Program-made: the position numbers and the translations under genes
Part shown: positions 1-5,899 of the stretch, piece by piece
Layout: each line of letters opens with the position of its first letter
Numbering within the stretch: position 1 is the first letter of the stretch
Notes under the pieces: model-generated
Told to the model about the DNA's origin: nothing
The model's database searches: none
What the model saw: the letters and a program-made list of their open reading frames with translations, nothing else
Assembly (NCBI GenBank): GCA_013154135.1
Contig: JAADDB010000075.1
Coordinates: forward strand, 1 to 6,457
Direction: 5' to 3'
DNA from: Chloroflexota bacterium
GTDB taxonomy: Bacteria > Chloroflexota > Anaerolineae > JAADDB01
DNA length: 6,457 nucleotides

Positions 1-9
1 ATGACAAGG

Positions 10-83
10 CGCCCCCGGCAGGACTCGAACCTGCAACCCGCGGATTAGAAGTCCGCCGCTCTGTCCGGTTGAGCTACGGGGGC
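10..83 (-). tRNA. tRNA-Arg (anticodon TCT)
   Basis: The reverse complement folds into a complete 74-nt cloverleaf. The acceptor stem GCCCCCG pairs with CGGGGGC and is followed by discriminator G. TA occupies positions 8-9. The D stem is GCTC/GAGC, the anticodon stem GCGGA/TCCGC with loop CTTCTAA, and the T stem GCAGG/CCTGC with loop TTCGAGT. The anticodon TCT (plus-strand bases 47-49) reads AGA and AGG arginine codons. The 3' CCA is not encoded: the next bases are CCT, so the end must be added by the CCA-adding enzyme. All stems are perfectly paired, so this looks like a functional gene rather than a relic. Confidence 0.97.
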
Positions 84-320
84 GCAAAGGGATGGGTTTT
101 TCTGTTCCTGTCAATTTGAGTATACTTATTCTTCCGTGAAAATCAAAACCTGGGCCGCTGGTTGCTTAGGAGGGGATGAAAGCCCGTAGGACGCGGGACC
201 GCTATTGTAGGGATAGGATGGCGGGGTTTTGTATGCCCGGTTGGAATATCAAGGACGAACTCACCCTTTTTCCCGGCCCCGCCGATTCGTTATCCATTAC
301 TCGGTCAACAAAAGATCGCC
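84..320. other. Divergent spacer between tRNA-Arg and rluE
   Basis: This 237-base spacer holds the tRNA promoter on the left. The rest has no gene that I can support. The rluE reading frame is open back to base 180 but contains no ATG, GTG or TTG before 321, so there is no longer form of rluE. A sequence AGGAGG (168-173) lies only 2 bases before an ATG at 176, too close for a normal ribosome binding site, and the frame it opens overlaps rluE out of frame. I find no convincing plus-strand promoter close to rluE. Confidence 0.5.
119..146 (-). promoter_or_regulatory. Probable promoter of the tRNA-Arg gene
   Basis: On the minus strand a TTGATT -35 box (141-146) is separated by 16 bases from a TATACT -10 box (119-124). 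The predicted transcript start falls near base 112, about 29 bases before the mature tRNA 5' end, which is a normal leader length for a tRNA. The -10 lies inside the self-complementary octamer AGTATACT (119-126), so a TATACT also exists on the plus strand at 121-126, facing rluE. The plus-strand copy has only a poor -35 (TTTTCT, 98-103). Confidence 0.55.
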
Positions 321-959
321 ATGCCCCGATACATTCTCTTTCACAAACCATACGGTGTGCTAACCCAATTCACGGACAAGGAAGGACGACCAACCTTGGC
401 CGACTACATCCCCATCCCGGACGTGTACCCGGCCGGCCGGTTGGATATGAATAGCGAGGGGCTCTTGCTCCTCACCGATGACCCACGGGTCCTACACCGG
501 GTGACCGATCCCCGGTGGAAGTTGCCCAAAGTCTACTGGGTGCAGGTCGAAGGCATCCCCGACGAAGACGCGCTCGAACAGCTCCGCGATGGGATTGTGC
601 TCAAAGGGAAGAAAACAGCGCCCGCGGAGGTGATACGACTCCCCGAGCCACCCCCTGTTCAACCCAGGCCCGTTCGCCCCTATCATCCCACGCCCTGGCT
701 GCAGATCACCCTCCGGGAAGGCCGCAAGCGTCAAATACGTCGTATGACCGCTGCTGTGGGCCATCCCACCCTACGTCTGGTTCGTGCGGCCATCGGACCG
801 CTCACGTTGGGAACCCTTCGACCAGGGGAATGGCGAGATCTGACGCCGGAGGAAGTACGGGCCCTCTTCCACGCGCTGAACATCGATCCCCGTCGGCCGG
901 TCCAACCACGTCCTCGGACAAAGGGCCGACGGAAACGGCGACGCCGACCACGGCAATAA
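321..959 (+). CDS. rluE: 23S rRNA pseudouridine synthase, RluE-like (RsuA/RluB/RluE/RluF family)
   Basis: The 212-residue protein should isomerise a uridine in rRNA to pseudouridine in the cytoplasm; E. coli RluE acts on 23S U2457. The opening ILFHKPYGVLTQFTD (5-19) closely matches what I recall of RluE, as do VYPAGRLD (35-42) with catalytic Asp42, the SEGLLLLTDD block (45-54), KVYWVQVEG (70-78) and the LREGRKRQIRRMT segment (131-143). As in RluE there is no N-terminal S4 domain. The C-terminal tail (191-212) is extremely basic, with 13 of 22 residues Arg or Lys, and probably contacts RNA; E. coli RluE instead carries a basic N-terminal extension. The ATG at 321 is the only start codon in its open frame upstream of the conserved region, although no clear Shine-Dalgarno precedes it. 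The gene stands alone, divergent from the tRNA and convergent with the liv operon. Family assignment is secure; the exact target uridine is inferred. Confidence 0.9.
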   Translation: MPRYILFHKPYGVLTQFTDKEGRPTLADYIPIPDVYPAGRLDMNSEGLLLLTDDPRVLHRVTDPRWKLPKVYWVQVEGIPDEDALEQLRDGIVLKGKKTAPAEVIRLPEPPPVQPRPVRPYHPTPWLQITLREGRKRQIRRMTAAVGHPTLRLVRAAIGPLTLGTLRPGEWRDLTPEEVRALFHALNIDPRRPVQPRPRTKGRRKRRRRPRQ

Positions 960-971
960 CACGTCGGACAC

Positions 972-1004
972 AAAAAAGGGCGTGCAGACTGGTTCTGCAC
1001 GCCC
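972..1004 (-). terminator. Rho-independent terminator of the liv operon
   Basis: On the minus strand a perfect 11-bp stem (arms 994-1004 and 978-988, GGGCGTGCAGA and its complement) with a 5-base loop is followed directly by six T residues (972-977). It begins about 25 bases after the livF stop codon. In the plus direction no T-run follows the stem, so it should act only on leftward transcripts. It sits 12 bases beyond the rluE stop codon. Confidence 0.93.
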
Positions 1005-1029
1005 CATCTCTGAACAAGGCCAAACCGTC

Positions 1030-1740
1030 TCAGATGCCGAGATATGCCTCTCGGACCTCGTCCATCTGGCGTACCACAGACGCCTCGCCCTCGATCTCGA
1101 TGCGTCCTTCGCTGAGCACATACGCGTAATCGCTCACCGCCAACGCCAGGTGGACGTTCTGTTCCACGAGGAGCATGGTCATCCCCTCGGCCTTGAGGCG
1201 CTTGATGATGTCGAAGAGCTCGATCACCAGCAAGGGAGCCAACCCCAAGGAGGGTTCATCGAACATCAACACAATGGGGTCGGCCATGATGCCCCGGCCA
1301 AGGGCCAGCATCTGTTGCTCGCCACCGCTCAACGTACCCGCCTTCTGGTGCATACGCTCCTTGAGGCGGGGGAAGAGTTCGAAGACCTTTTCCAAGTTCT
1401 CCTTCATCTTGGGACGGGCCCGAGCAGGAGACGCGCCCATCTCCAAGTTCTCCAACACCGTCATCTCCGTGAAAAGCTGGCGTCCTTCGGGGATGAGGAT
1501 GAGCCCCATCTCCGCCTTCTTGTGGGGTGGAAGATGGGTCACATCCTGGCCGTCGAACACGACCTTTCCCGACCAGGGTTTAATTAACCCCATAATGGTG
1601 CGCAGCATAGTTGTCTTCCCCGCGCCGTTGGAGCCCACCACCGTAGTCAGGCGTCCTTGCTGCAAGGCGATGGATACATCCCACAAGATCTGTAACTCTC
1701 CGTATCCCGAGGAGAGATGTTGCGCTTCCAAGATCATCAT
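1030..1740 (-). CDS. livF: HAAT-family ABC transporter ATP-binding protein LivF
   Basis: This 236-residue cytoplasmic ATPase forms a heterodimer with LivG and powers uptake through LivH/LivM. Visible ABC elements in order are the A-loop aromatic Tyr13, Walker A GSNGAGKTT (36-44), the LivF-typical PEGRQLF and MTVLENL region (84-99), signature LSGGE (137-141), Walker B IVLMFDEP with catalytic Glu162 (156-163), and LLVEQN (190-195). Gln194 stands where most ABC ATPases have the switch histidine, which is usual for LivF. The length is normal for the family (about 235). The start overlaps the livG stop as ATGA (1737-1740), and an AGGAG five bases upstream supports it. A second ATG follows directly at 1737, so the protein may begin one residue later. 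It is the last gene of the operon, and a terminator lies downstream. Substrate specificity resides in LivJ and the permeases, not here. Confidence 0.95.
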   Translation of the reverse strand: MMILEAQHLSSGYGELQILWDVSIALQQGRLTTVVGSNGAGKTTMLRTIMGLIKPWSGKVVFDGQDVTHLPPHKKAEMGLILIPEGRQLFTEMTVLENLEMGASPARARPKMKENLEKVFELFPRLKERMHQKAGTLSGGEQQMLALGRGIMADPIVLMFDEPSLGLAPLLVIELFDIIKRLKAEGMTMLLVEQNVHLALAVSDYAYVLSEGRIEIEGEASVVRQMDEVREAYLGI

Positions 1741-2492
1741 GTTCGCTCCTCCACCAGGCTGAGGGCCAAATCGGGATCACCCAAGTATGCTTCGATCACC
1801 TTCGGGTTATTAGCCACCTCCTTGGGTGTTCCCTCGGCGATCTTGCTCCCGTAATCCAGCACGATGATCCGATCGGACAGGTTCATCACCGCGTGCATCA
1901 GGTGTTCGATCATCAAGATCGTCACCCCTTCCTCTCGGATCTTGCGCACGACGTGGAGCATGCGGGCCACTTCGGTGGGATTGAGGCCGGCCAACACTTC
2001 ATCCAAGAGCAGGAGATAGGGACGAGCGGCCAACGCGCGGGCCATTTCCAGGCGTTTCTTCTCTGCCACGTTCAGTTTGCCCGCGAGGACATTTCGTTTA
2101 TCCGCCAGGCCCACAAACTCCAACACCTCCTCAGCTGTCCGACGGCCCTCTTCCAGAGAGAGATTCTCCCGTCCATAACAGGCGCCGACGACCACATTTT
2201 CCAGGACGCTCAACTCGTTCAAAGGCCGAACCACTTGGTGGGTCCGAGCAATGCCCATGCGCACTACTTTATACGGGGGCAGGCCGGTGATGTCCTGACC
2301 TTTGAAGAGGATACGTCCCTCCTCGGGTGTGTACACCCCGTTGATGCAGTTGAACAACGTGGTTTTACCGGCCCCGTTAGGGCCGATGAGCCCGAGGATC
2401 TCCCCTTCATAGAGCTGGAAGGACACATTGTTCACCGCGACCAGCCCGCCGAACCGTTTGGTCACGTGATCGACTTCCAGAATGACGCTCAT
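1737..2492 (-). CDS. livG: HAAT-family ABC transporter ATP-binding protein LivG
   Basis: This 251-residue cytoplasmic ATPase is the partner of LivF. It has Phe14 as A-loop aromatic, Walker A GPNGAGKTT (37-45), Q-loop Gln86 in ARTHQVVRPL, Walker B YLLLLDEV with catalytic Glu165 (159-166), the LivG-style AGLNPTE (168-174) and switch His197 in LMIEHLMH. The signature motif is unusual: where LSGGQ is expected the sequence reads LNVAE (140-144), followed by the conserved KKRLEMARAL. Divergent signatures before RLE-ARAL occur, as far as I recall, in a LivG subgroup with DEV instead of DEP after Walker B, so this is probably functional divergence rather than decay. The C-terminal extension after AYLGDP is typical. 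The start codon overlaps the livM stop (ATGA, 2489-2492), with GGAGG eight bases upstream. Confidence 0.95.
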   Translation of the reverse strand: MSVILEVDHVTKRFGGLVAVNNVSFQLYEGEILGLIGPNGAGKTTLFNCINGVYTPEEGRILFKGQDITGLPPYKVVRMGIARTHQVVRPLNELSVLENVVVGACYGRENLSLEEGRRTAEEVLEFVGLADKRNVLAGKLNVAEKKRLEMARALAARPYLLLLDEVLAGLNPTEVARMLHVVRKIREEGVTILMIEHLMHAVMNLSDRIIVLDYGSKIAEGTPKEVANNPKVIEAYLGDPDLALSLVEERT

Positions 2493-3463
2493 GCCAATAT
2501 CCTCCGCACTTTCGGGAACCGGTTACGCAACCAGCCGACAACGCCGCTGGGCACGAATATGATGATGAGCAGGAGCAAAACGCCTGCAAAGGCCAACTGG
2601 AGGTTCTTGAACAGGGGACTCGTCAACAGGAACCCGCGCAGGCGCTCGTATGTGGCCGCGCCGACAACAGGTCCCATCACTGTGCCGTAGCCCCCCAGCA
2701 TGATCATCACAATCCCCTCCACAGACATGTGGAGGCGGAACGCGTCCCCCGGTTCGATGTTCCCGTTCTTGAAGAAGAACAACGTTCCCACGATAGCTGG
2801 GAAGATCGCGGAAAGGGCAAAGGCGATGGTCTTCGCCTTGGGAGCGGGGATGCCCAACACCAGGGCGGCATCCTCATCCTCCCGGATGGCCAAAAGCCCC
2901 AACCCGAATTTGGACGTGCGAACGAAGTAACTCAACAACACACTGGCGAGGGTCACAATGAGCAGGAGGATATACGCGAACCAGAGGGCGTTCATGGGCC
3001 CTCCGTAATCCTGGTATCGGGAGAAGTTCATCTCCATGCCCACTGCGCCGCCCACCGCATCCCAGTTGACGATGAACGAGCGCACGGCTTCGTTCACGCC
3101 GATGGTGGCCAGGGCGAAATAGGCACCGCGCAGGCGGAGGATAATCCCGCCCAGGATGGCCGCGAAGAGAACAACCCCCAAGGACGCGGCCAGAGCCGCG
3201 GGGATCACATGCCATCCCTTCTCCGCGATGAGGTAAAAGCCGATGTATCCGCCCAGGCCGAAAAAGACGATATGACCGAAGTTTACGTACCCGGTGTACC
3301 CCAACACAATGTTCAAACTCGAGGCCAACGTCACGAACATGAGGATGAGAAACATATCCTCACGGGTGGTGGCCGAACGCGTTATCAGGGGCCACACCCC
3401 TGCAACCAAGACGACCAACGTGGTCAACCAAAGAGCTGGATCGCGCACATATCGCATCATCAT
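2489..3463 (-). CDS. livM: HAAT-family ABC transporter permease LivM
   Basis: This integral membrane permease of 324 residues pairs with LivH. Hydrophobic segments are visible around 11-27, 37-55, 60-80, 86-109, 160-181, 210-235, 246-275 and 287-312. Family hallmarks are GYTGYVNFGHIVFFGLGGY (55-73), LRGAYFALATIG (111-122), a GG-rich loop at 138-143 and the cytoplasmic coupling loop FGLGLLAIREDEDAALVLGI (186-205) that docks on the ATPases. The start is ambiguous: three ATG codons in a row (3463, 3460, 3457) follow a weak GGGGG located 4, 7 and 10 bases before them, so translation may begin at any of them. The first is chosen because it overlaps the livH stop as ATGA (3460-3463), like the other junctions in this operon. 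No truncation or frameshift is seen. Confidence 0.94.
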   Translation of the reverse strand: MMMRYVRDPALWLTTLVVLVAGVWPLITRSATTREDMFLILMFVTLASSLNIVLGYTGYVNFGHIVFFGLGGYIGFYLIAEKGWHVIPAALAASLGVVLFAAILGGIILRLRGAYFALATIGVNEAVRSFIVNWDAVGGAVGMEMNFSRYQDYGGPMNALWFAYILLLIVTLASVLLSYFVRTSKFGLGLLAIREDEDAALVLGIPAPKAKTIAFALSAIFPAIVGTLFFFKNGNIEPGDAFRLHMSVEGIVMIMLGGYGTVMGPVVGAATYERLRGFLLTSPLFKNLQLAFAGVLLLLIIIFVPSGVVGWLRNRFPKVRRILA

Positions 3464-4314
3464 CGCGCCCCCAATATACCGGATGGTCGGATCAAAATGA
3501 TCAACACGAACAAGGTGAACTCAATAACCGGGGTCCACCCCACAGGCATGAACACCGGGATCAACCCCTCAATCAGGCCCAGGATGAGCCCGCCGAGGAG
3601 AGCCCCTGTCGGGTTCCCCAGTCCACCCAACACACAGATGACAAAGGACTTGAGCTCATACGTACCGCCGGAAAGGATGCTAAAGGGGAAGAGGGTGGCA
3701 ATGAGGCCGCCCGAGACCATGGCCAACATGGTGCCCAGGCCAAAGGAGAAGGCCAAAATCCGCACCGACGGAATACCGACCAATTCCGCGGCATCCCGGT
3801 TGTTGGCCACAGCACGGATGGACTTCCCCACATGGGTGCGGTACATGAAGATGTACAACCCTGTGGCCACCAGGATGGCCACCAGCGCGGCTACCACGCG
3901 CGTCCCCTGCAAACGCACAGGGCCCAGAACCATGGACCCTAGATTGATATCGATGTTCCGGGGAGTGCTGGTGAAGAGCATGGTCCCCACCCCAATGATA
4001 ATCATGCTCACGGCAAAGGTGGAGAGAAGGGTAGAGAGGTGGGGCCCATCCAGGAGGGGATGAATGGCAATCGCGTAGAGGATCATCCCCAAGATGATAC
4101 CCAGAACCAACACGATGAGCAATCCCAGATAGGGATTCAAGCCTAGGCCGGTAAAAAGAAGATACACGCCGAACATCCCCAGTGCGATGAGCGCACCGTG
4201 GGACAGGTTCACCACGTCCATAACCCCGAAGATCAAGGTCAACCCCATTGCGGCCAGGCCGTAGACGAAACCTATGAGCAGACCGTCAACCAACGAGGCA
4301 AGCAATACGTCCAT
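3460..4314 (-). CDS. livH: HAAT-family ABC transporter permease LivH
   Basis: This 284-residue inner-membrane permease forms the translocation path with LivM. Typical features are the N-terminal block GLTLIFGVMDVVNLSHG (24-40), the coupling loop HVGKSIRAVANNRDAAELVG (161-180), and the C-terminal CVLGGLGNPTGALLGG region (226-241). Membrane segments lie roughly at 8-30, 40-56, 62-84, 98-115, 140-157, 187-210 and 222-248, with another near the C-terminus. The length is usual for LivH. The ATG at 4314 follows a full AAGGAGG (4321-4327) six bases upstream, so this start is firm. The gene is separated from livJ by 74 bases containing a hairpin and is the first of four genes linked by ATGA overlaps, so ribosomes loaded here may serve livM, livG and livF as well. 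Confidence 0.95.
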   Translation of the reverse strand: MDVLLASLVDGLLIGFVYGLAAMGLTLIFGVMDVVNLSHGALIALGMFGVYLLFTGLGLNPYLGLLIVLVLGIILGMILYAIAIHPLLDGPHLSTLLSTFAVSMIIIGVGTMLFTSTPRNIDINLGSMVLGPVRLQGTRVVAALVAILVATGLYIFMYRTHVGKSIRAVANNRDAAELVGIPSVRILAFSFGLGTMLAMVSGGLIATLFPFSILSGGTYELKSFVICVLGGLGNPTGALLGGLILGLIEGLIPVFMPVGWTPVIEFTLFVLIILIRPSGILGAR

Positions 4315-4335
4315 CAGGTGCCTCCTTCGTACAGG

Positions 4336-4361
4336 GAGGGGGGAGTGGATCCTCCCCCCTC
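4336..4361 (-). promoter_or_regulatory. Intercistronic hairpin between livJ and livH
   Basis: A perfect 10-bp inverted repeat (arms 4352-4361 and 4336-4345, GAGGGGGGAG and its complement) with a 6-base loop lies 27 bases after the livJ stop. On the minus-strand mRNA it is followed by CCTGTACG, not a U-run, so it is not a standard intrinsic terminator. A likely role is to block 3'-to-5' degradation or cause partial read-through, which would give more livJ than livH mRNA. Part of its 3' arm (CCUCC, 4335-4339 including one flanking base) could alternatively pair with the GGAGG of the livH ribosome binding site (4321-4325). The structure is directly visible; the role is inferred. Confidence 0.7.
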
Positions 4362-4388
4362 ACCGGTCCTCGAATTCATCCTACCGAC

Positions 4389-5705
4389 TTACCGCTCCAA
4401 CGGATAGATCGCGTCCGCGGTCTTTGCCGCCTCGGGCCACACGATCTCACGCACCACCTTGCCGTCCTTCTTCTGCCACTGGAGGTACACCATATCGTGG
4501 CCGATCTGGAGACCGTGGGCTTCGCCCGTGTCGAACTTGATGTGACCGAAGAAGATCATCACATCCATCGCGTCCAGGGCCTTGGTGATGGCATCCGGAT
4601 CCGTGCTGTCGGCCATCTTGATGGCCCGCTCCAGCACCAGACCTGCGGCATAGCCACCCGCGGCGTGGTAGCCCGGCTCATAGCCGTACGCTTCCTTGTA
4701 CCCGCTCACGAACTCCTCAATGGTGGGGCCGCACCAGGTCAGGCCCGCGGCCTTGGCCGATTCGGGCGAGTACTTGGCGATGGATTCCCACTGGCTGGGG
4801 CCGATGACGCCCACGGCCGCATCACCCAGCTCCGCGAACTCCGGCACAGCAGGCGCCACAAGGATGGCCACCATCTTCACCGGCGTCTTCTTCTCGTACA
4901 GCTGCTTGGCGAAGGTGGAGCCGTCCTGGAAGTGCCCACCACCGATGATCGCGTCGGGCTTGGCGGCCTCGATCTTGTTGATGAAGGGGTTGAAGTCGGT
5001 GGTGCCCGCTTCATAGCCCTCAAAGAGCACCACTTCCAGCCCTTGCTTCTCCGCGTAGGCCTTCACTGCCTTGGCCACGCCTGTGGCGAACTTGCTCTTC
5101 TCGTACACCACGGCCACCTTCTTCGCGTTGGGGTCCCAGGCCTTCAACGCGTCCACCGCACCGGTCAGGTAACGGCTGGCCGGGGTGTAAATCTGGTACA
5201 CCCGCTTGTACCCCTGCTTGTAGATGGAGTCCGAAGCAGCACCGGTGGTGATCATGATCTTCCCGTACTGCTCCGCGATCACCGCGGCCGCCGCGGTCAA
5301 ACCGCTGGAGTAGGGGCTGATCAGCAAGTCCGCACCATCTTCGGTGATGAGTTTGGTGTACAGCTGCTGGACTCGCTCTTTGGTGCTCTCATCGTCGTAG
5401 TACTTCACCTTGAAGTTCACCACCGTCCCGTCGGAGAGCTTGAGCCCCCCCTTCTTCTCCAGATCCTTCAGCCAAAGCTGAATACCCTGGGTCTGCTCCT
5501 TGGATTCCTTCGCGTACTTCCCCGTTTGGGAAGCAGTGAAGCCGAGAACCAGCGTCTTCGCTTTCGCTTCAGGAGCCTGCTGCTGAGCGGGGGCCGCCTC
5601 CGCCTTGGTCGGCTGCGGCGCGGGGGTCGGTGTGGCCTTGCTACACCCGGTGACGATTAACGCCAAGATGAACAAAACCGTCACAAACAGACGCATACCC
5701 TTCAT
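4389..5705 (-). CDS. livJ: HAAT-family ABC transporter substrate-binding lipoprotein (LivJ-like)
   Basis: This 438-residue extracytoplasmic binding protein delivers substrate to LivH/LivM. The N-terminus is a lipoprotein signal: Lys2 and Arg5, a hydrophobic stretch 6-19 and lipobox VTGC with lipidated Cys21. A disordered linker rich in Thr, Pro, Ala and Gln follows (22-50). The type 1 periplasmic binding fold begins at TLVLGFTASQTG (51-62). The ligand-site segment SPYSSGLTAAAA (130-141) matches the family, as do YYDDES (102-107), YHAAGGYAAG and FDTGEAHG in the C-terminal half. At GGGHFQDG (255-262) Gln260-Asp261 occur where I recall E. coli LivJ having an amino-group-binding Glu. The reading frame extends 19 codons upstream to an ATG at 5762, but the start at 5705 is preferred because it gives a proper signal peptide and follows AAGGAGG by 6 bases. 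Leucine/isoleucine/valine is the default guess; other amino acids, amides or small organic acids are possible. Confidence 0.92.
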   Translation of the reverse strand: MKGMRLFVTVLFILALIVTGCSKATPTPAPQPTKAEAAPAQQQAPEAKAKTLVLGFTASQTGKYAKESKEQTQGIQLWLKDLEKKGGLKLSDGTVVNFKVKYYDDESTKERVQQLYTKLITEDGADLLISPYSSGLTAAAAVIAEQYGKIMITTGAASDSIYKQGYKRVYQIYTPASRYLTGAVDALKAWDPNAKKVAVVYEKSKFATGVAKAVKAYAEKQGLEVVLFEGYEAGTTDFNPFINKIEAAKPDAIIGGGHFQDGSTFAKQLYEKKTPVKMVAILVAPAVPEFAELGDAAVGVIGPSQWESIAKYSPESAKAAGLTWCGPTIEEFVSGYKEAYGYEPGYHAAGGYAAGLVLERAIKMADSTDPDAITKALDAMDVMIFFGHIKFDTGEAHGLQIGHDMVYLQWQKKDGKVVREIVWPEAAKTADAIYPLER

Positions 5706-5711
5706 GGTACT

Positions 5712-5725
5712 CCTCCTTCCTCCTT
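5712..5725 (-). promoter_or_regulatory. Tandem duplicated ribosome binding site of livJ
   Basis: On the minus strand AAGGAGG occurs twice in direct succession (5719-5725 and 5712-5718). The proximal copy is 6 bases and the distal copy 13 bases from the ATG at 5705. The proximal copy decides the start codon. The same 7-mer with the same 6-base spacing precedes livH, but there it is single. The duplication may raise ribosome loading on the binding-protein gene. Confidence 0.85.
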
Positions 5726-5760
5726 GAAGTGTCCAGTAACCGGGCAAAGGACCAAGAGGC

Positions 5761-5790
5761 ATTTGGGCAATGTCCGTTCATTGCCTAAAT
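5761..5790. repeat. 30-base palindrome at the liv operon transcript start (operator or 5' hairpin)
   Basis: The arms ATTTGGGCAATG (5761-5772) and CATTGCCTAAAT (5779-5790) are inverted repeats with one mismatch in 12 and a 6-base spacer. The palindrome starts within a few bases of the predicted start of the liv transcript. It could be the operator of a dimeric repressor or a stabilising hairpin at the mRNA 5' end. I do not recognise it as a known regulator's site. Confidence 0.65.
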
Positions 5791-5800
5791 ACCCTTTTCC

Positions 5801-5809
5801 ACTATACCA
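5801..5809 (-). promoter_or_regulatory. Extended -10 promoter of the liv operon
   Basis: On the minus strand TGG precedes TATAGT (5801-5806), giving the extended -10 form TGnTATAnT. At 17 bases upstream the -35 position reads ACGCTA, a poor match, which extended -10 promoters tolerate. The transcript would start near 5794-5795, leaving a leader of about 90 bases that contains the palindrome and the tandem ribosome binding site. No better candidate is seen in the region. Confidence 0.55.
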
Positions 5810-5850
5810 GGCTGAGAAAAAATTAGCGTAAATATGCCCGCCCCCTGTAC

Positions 5851-5899
5851 AAAAAAAACATAAACGCCGGTTGACCTGTGATCCGCTTTGCCGTATAAT
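5851..5899 (+). promoter_or_regulatory. Strong sigma70-type promoter of the methyltransferase gene
   Basis: TTGACC (5871-5876) and a perfect TATAAT (5894-5899) are separated by the optimal 17 bases. An A-rich tract (5851-5864, eight consecutive A then CATAAA) lies about 42-55 bases before the predicted start near 5906, where an UP element would bind the RNA polymerase alpha subunit. This is the best promoter in the window. Confidence 0.85.

Noticed and set aside
176..454. Possible 92-residue gene before rluE
   Set aside because: AGGAGG is only 2 bases from its ATG, it overlaps 134 bases of rluE in another frame, and its second half is the out-of-frame translation of rluE.
982..2690. Plus-strand open frames at 982-1587, 1175-1762 and 1893-2690
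   Set aside because: They are antisense to livF and livG, whose ABC motifs are unmistakable.
2729..4063. Open frame of 444 codons on the plus strand
   Set aside because: It lies antisense across livM and the livM-livH junction, both secure membrane permeases. Its product is rich in His, Gln, Asp and Arg without any domain, and it is an effect of codon bias on the opposite strand.
4497..5660. Open frame of 387 codons on the plus strand
   Set aside because: It is fully antisense to livJ, shows no recognisable motif and has no ribosome binding site or promoter.
5706..5762. N-terminal extension of LivJ by 19 residues from an ATG at 5762
   Set aside because: The extension would bury the signal peptide, has no ribosome binding site, and the ATG lies in the palindrome. 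The start at 5705 has an ideal site and a proper lipoprotein signal.
5706..5794. Leader peptide attenuator for the liv operon
   Set aside because: The short frame from the ATG at 5781 has no run of Leu, Ile or Val codons, and no terminator hairpin with a U-run lies before livJ.
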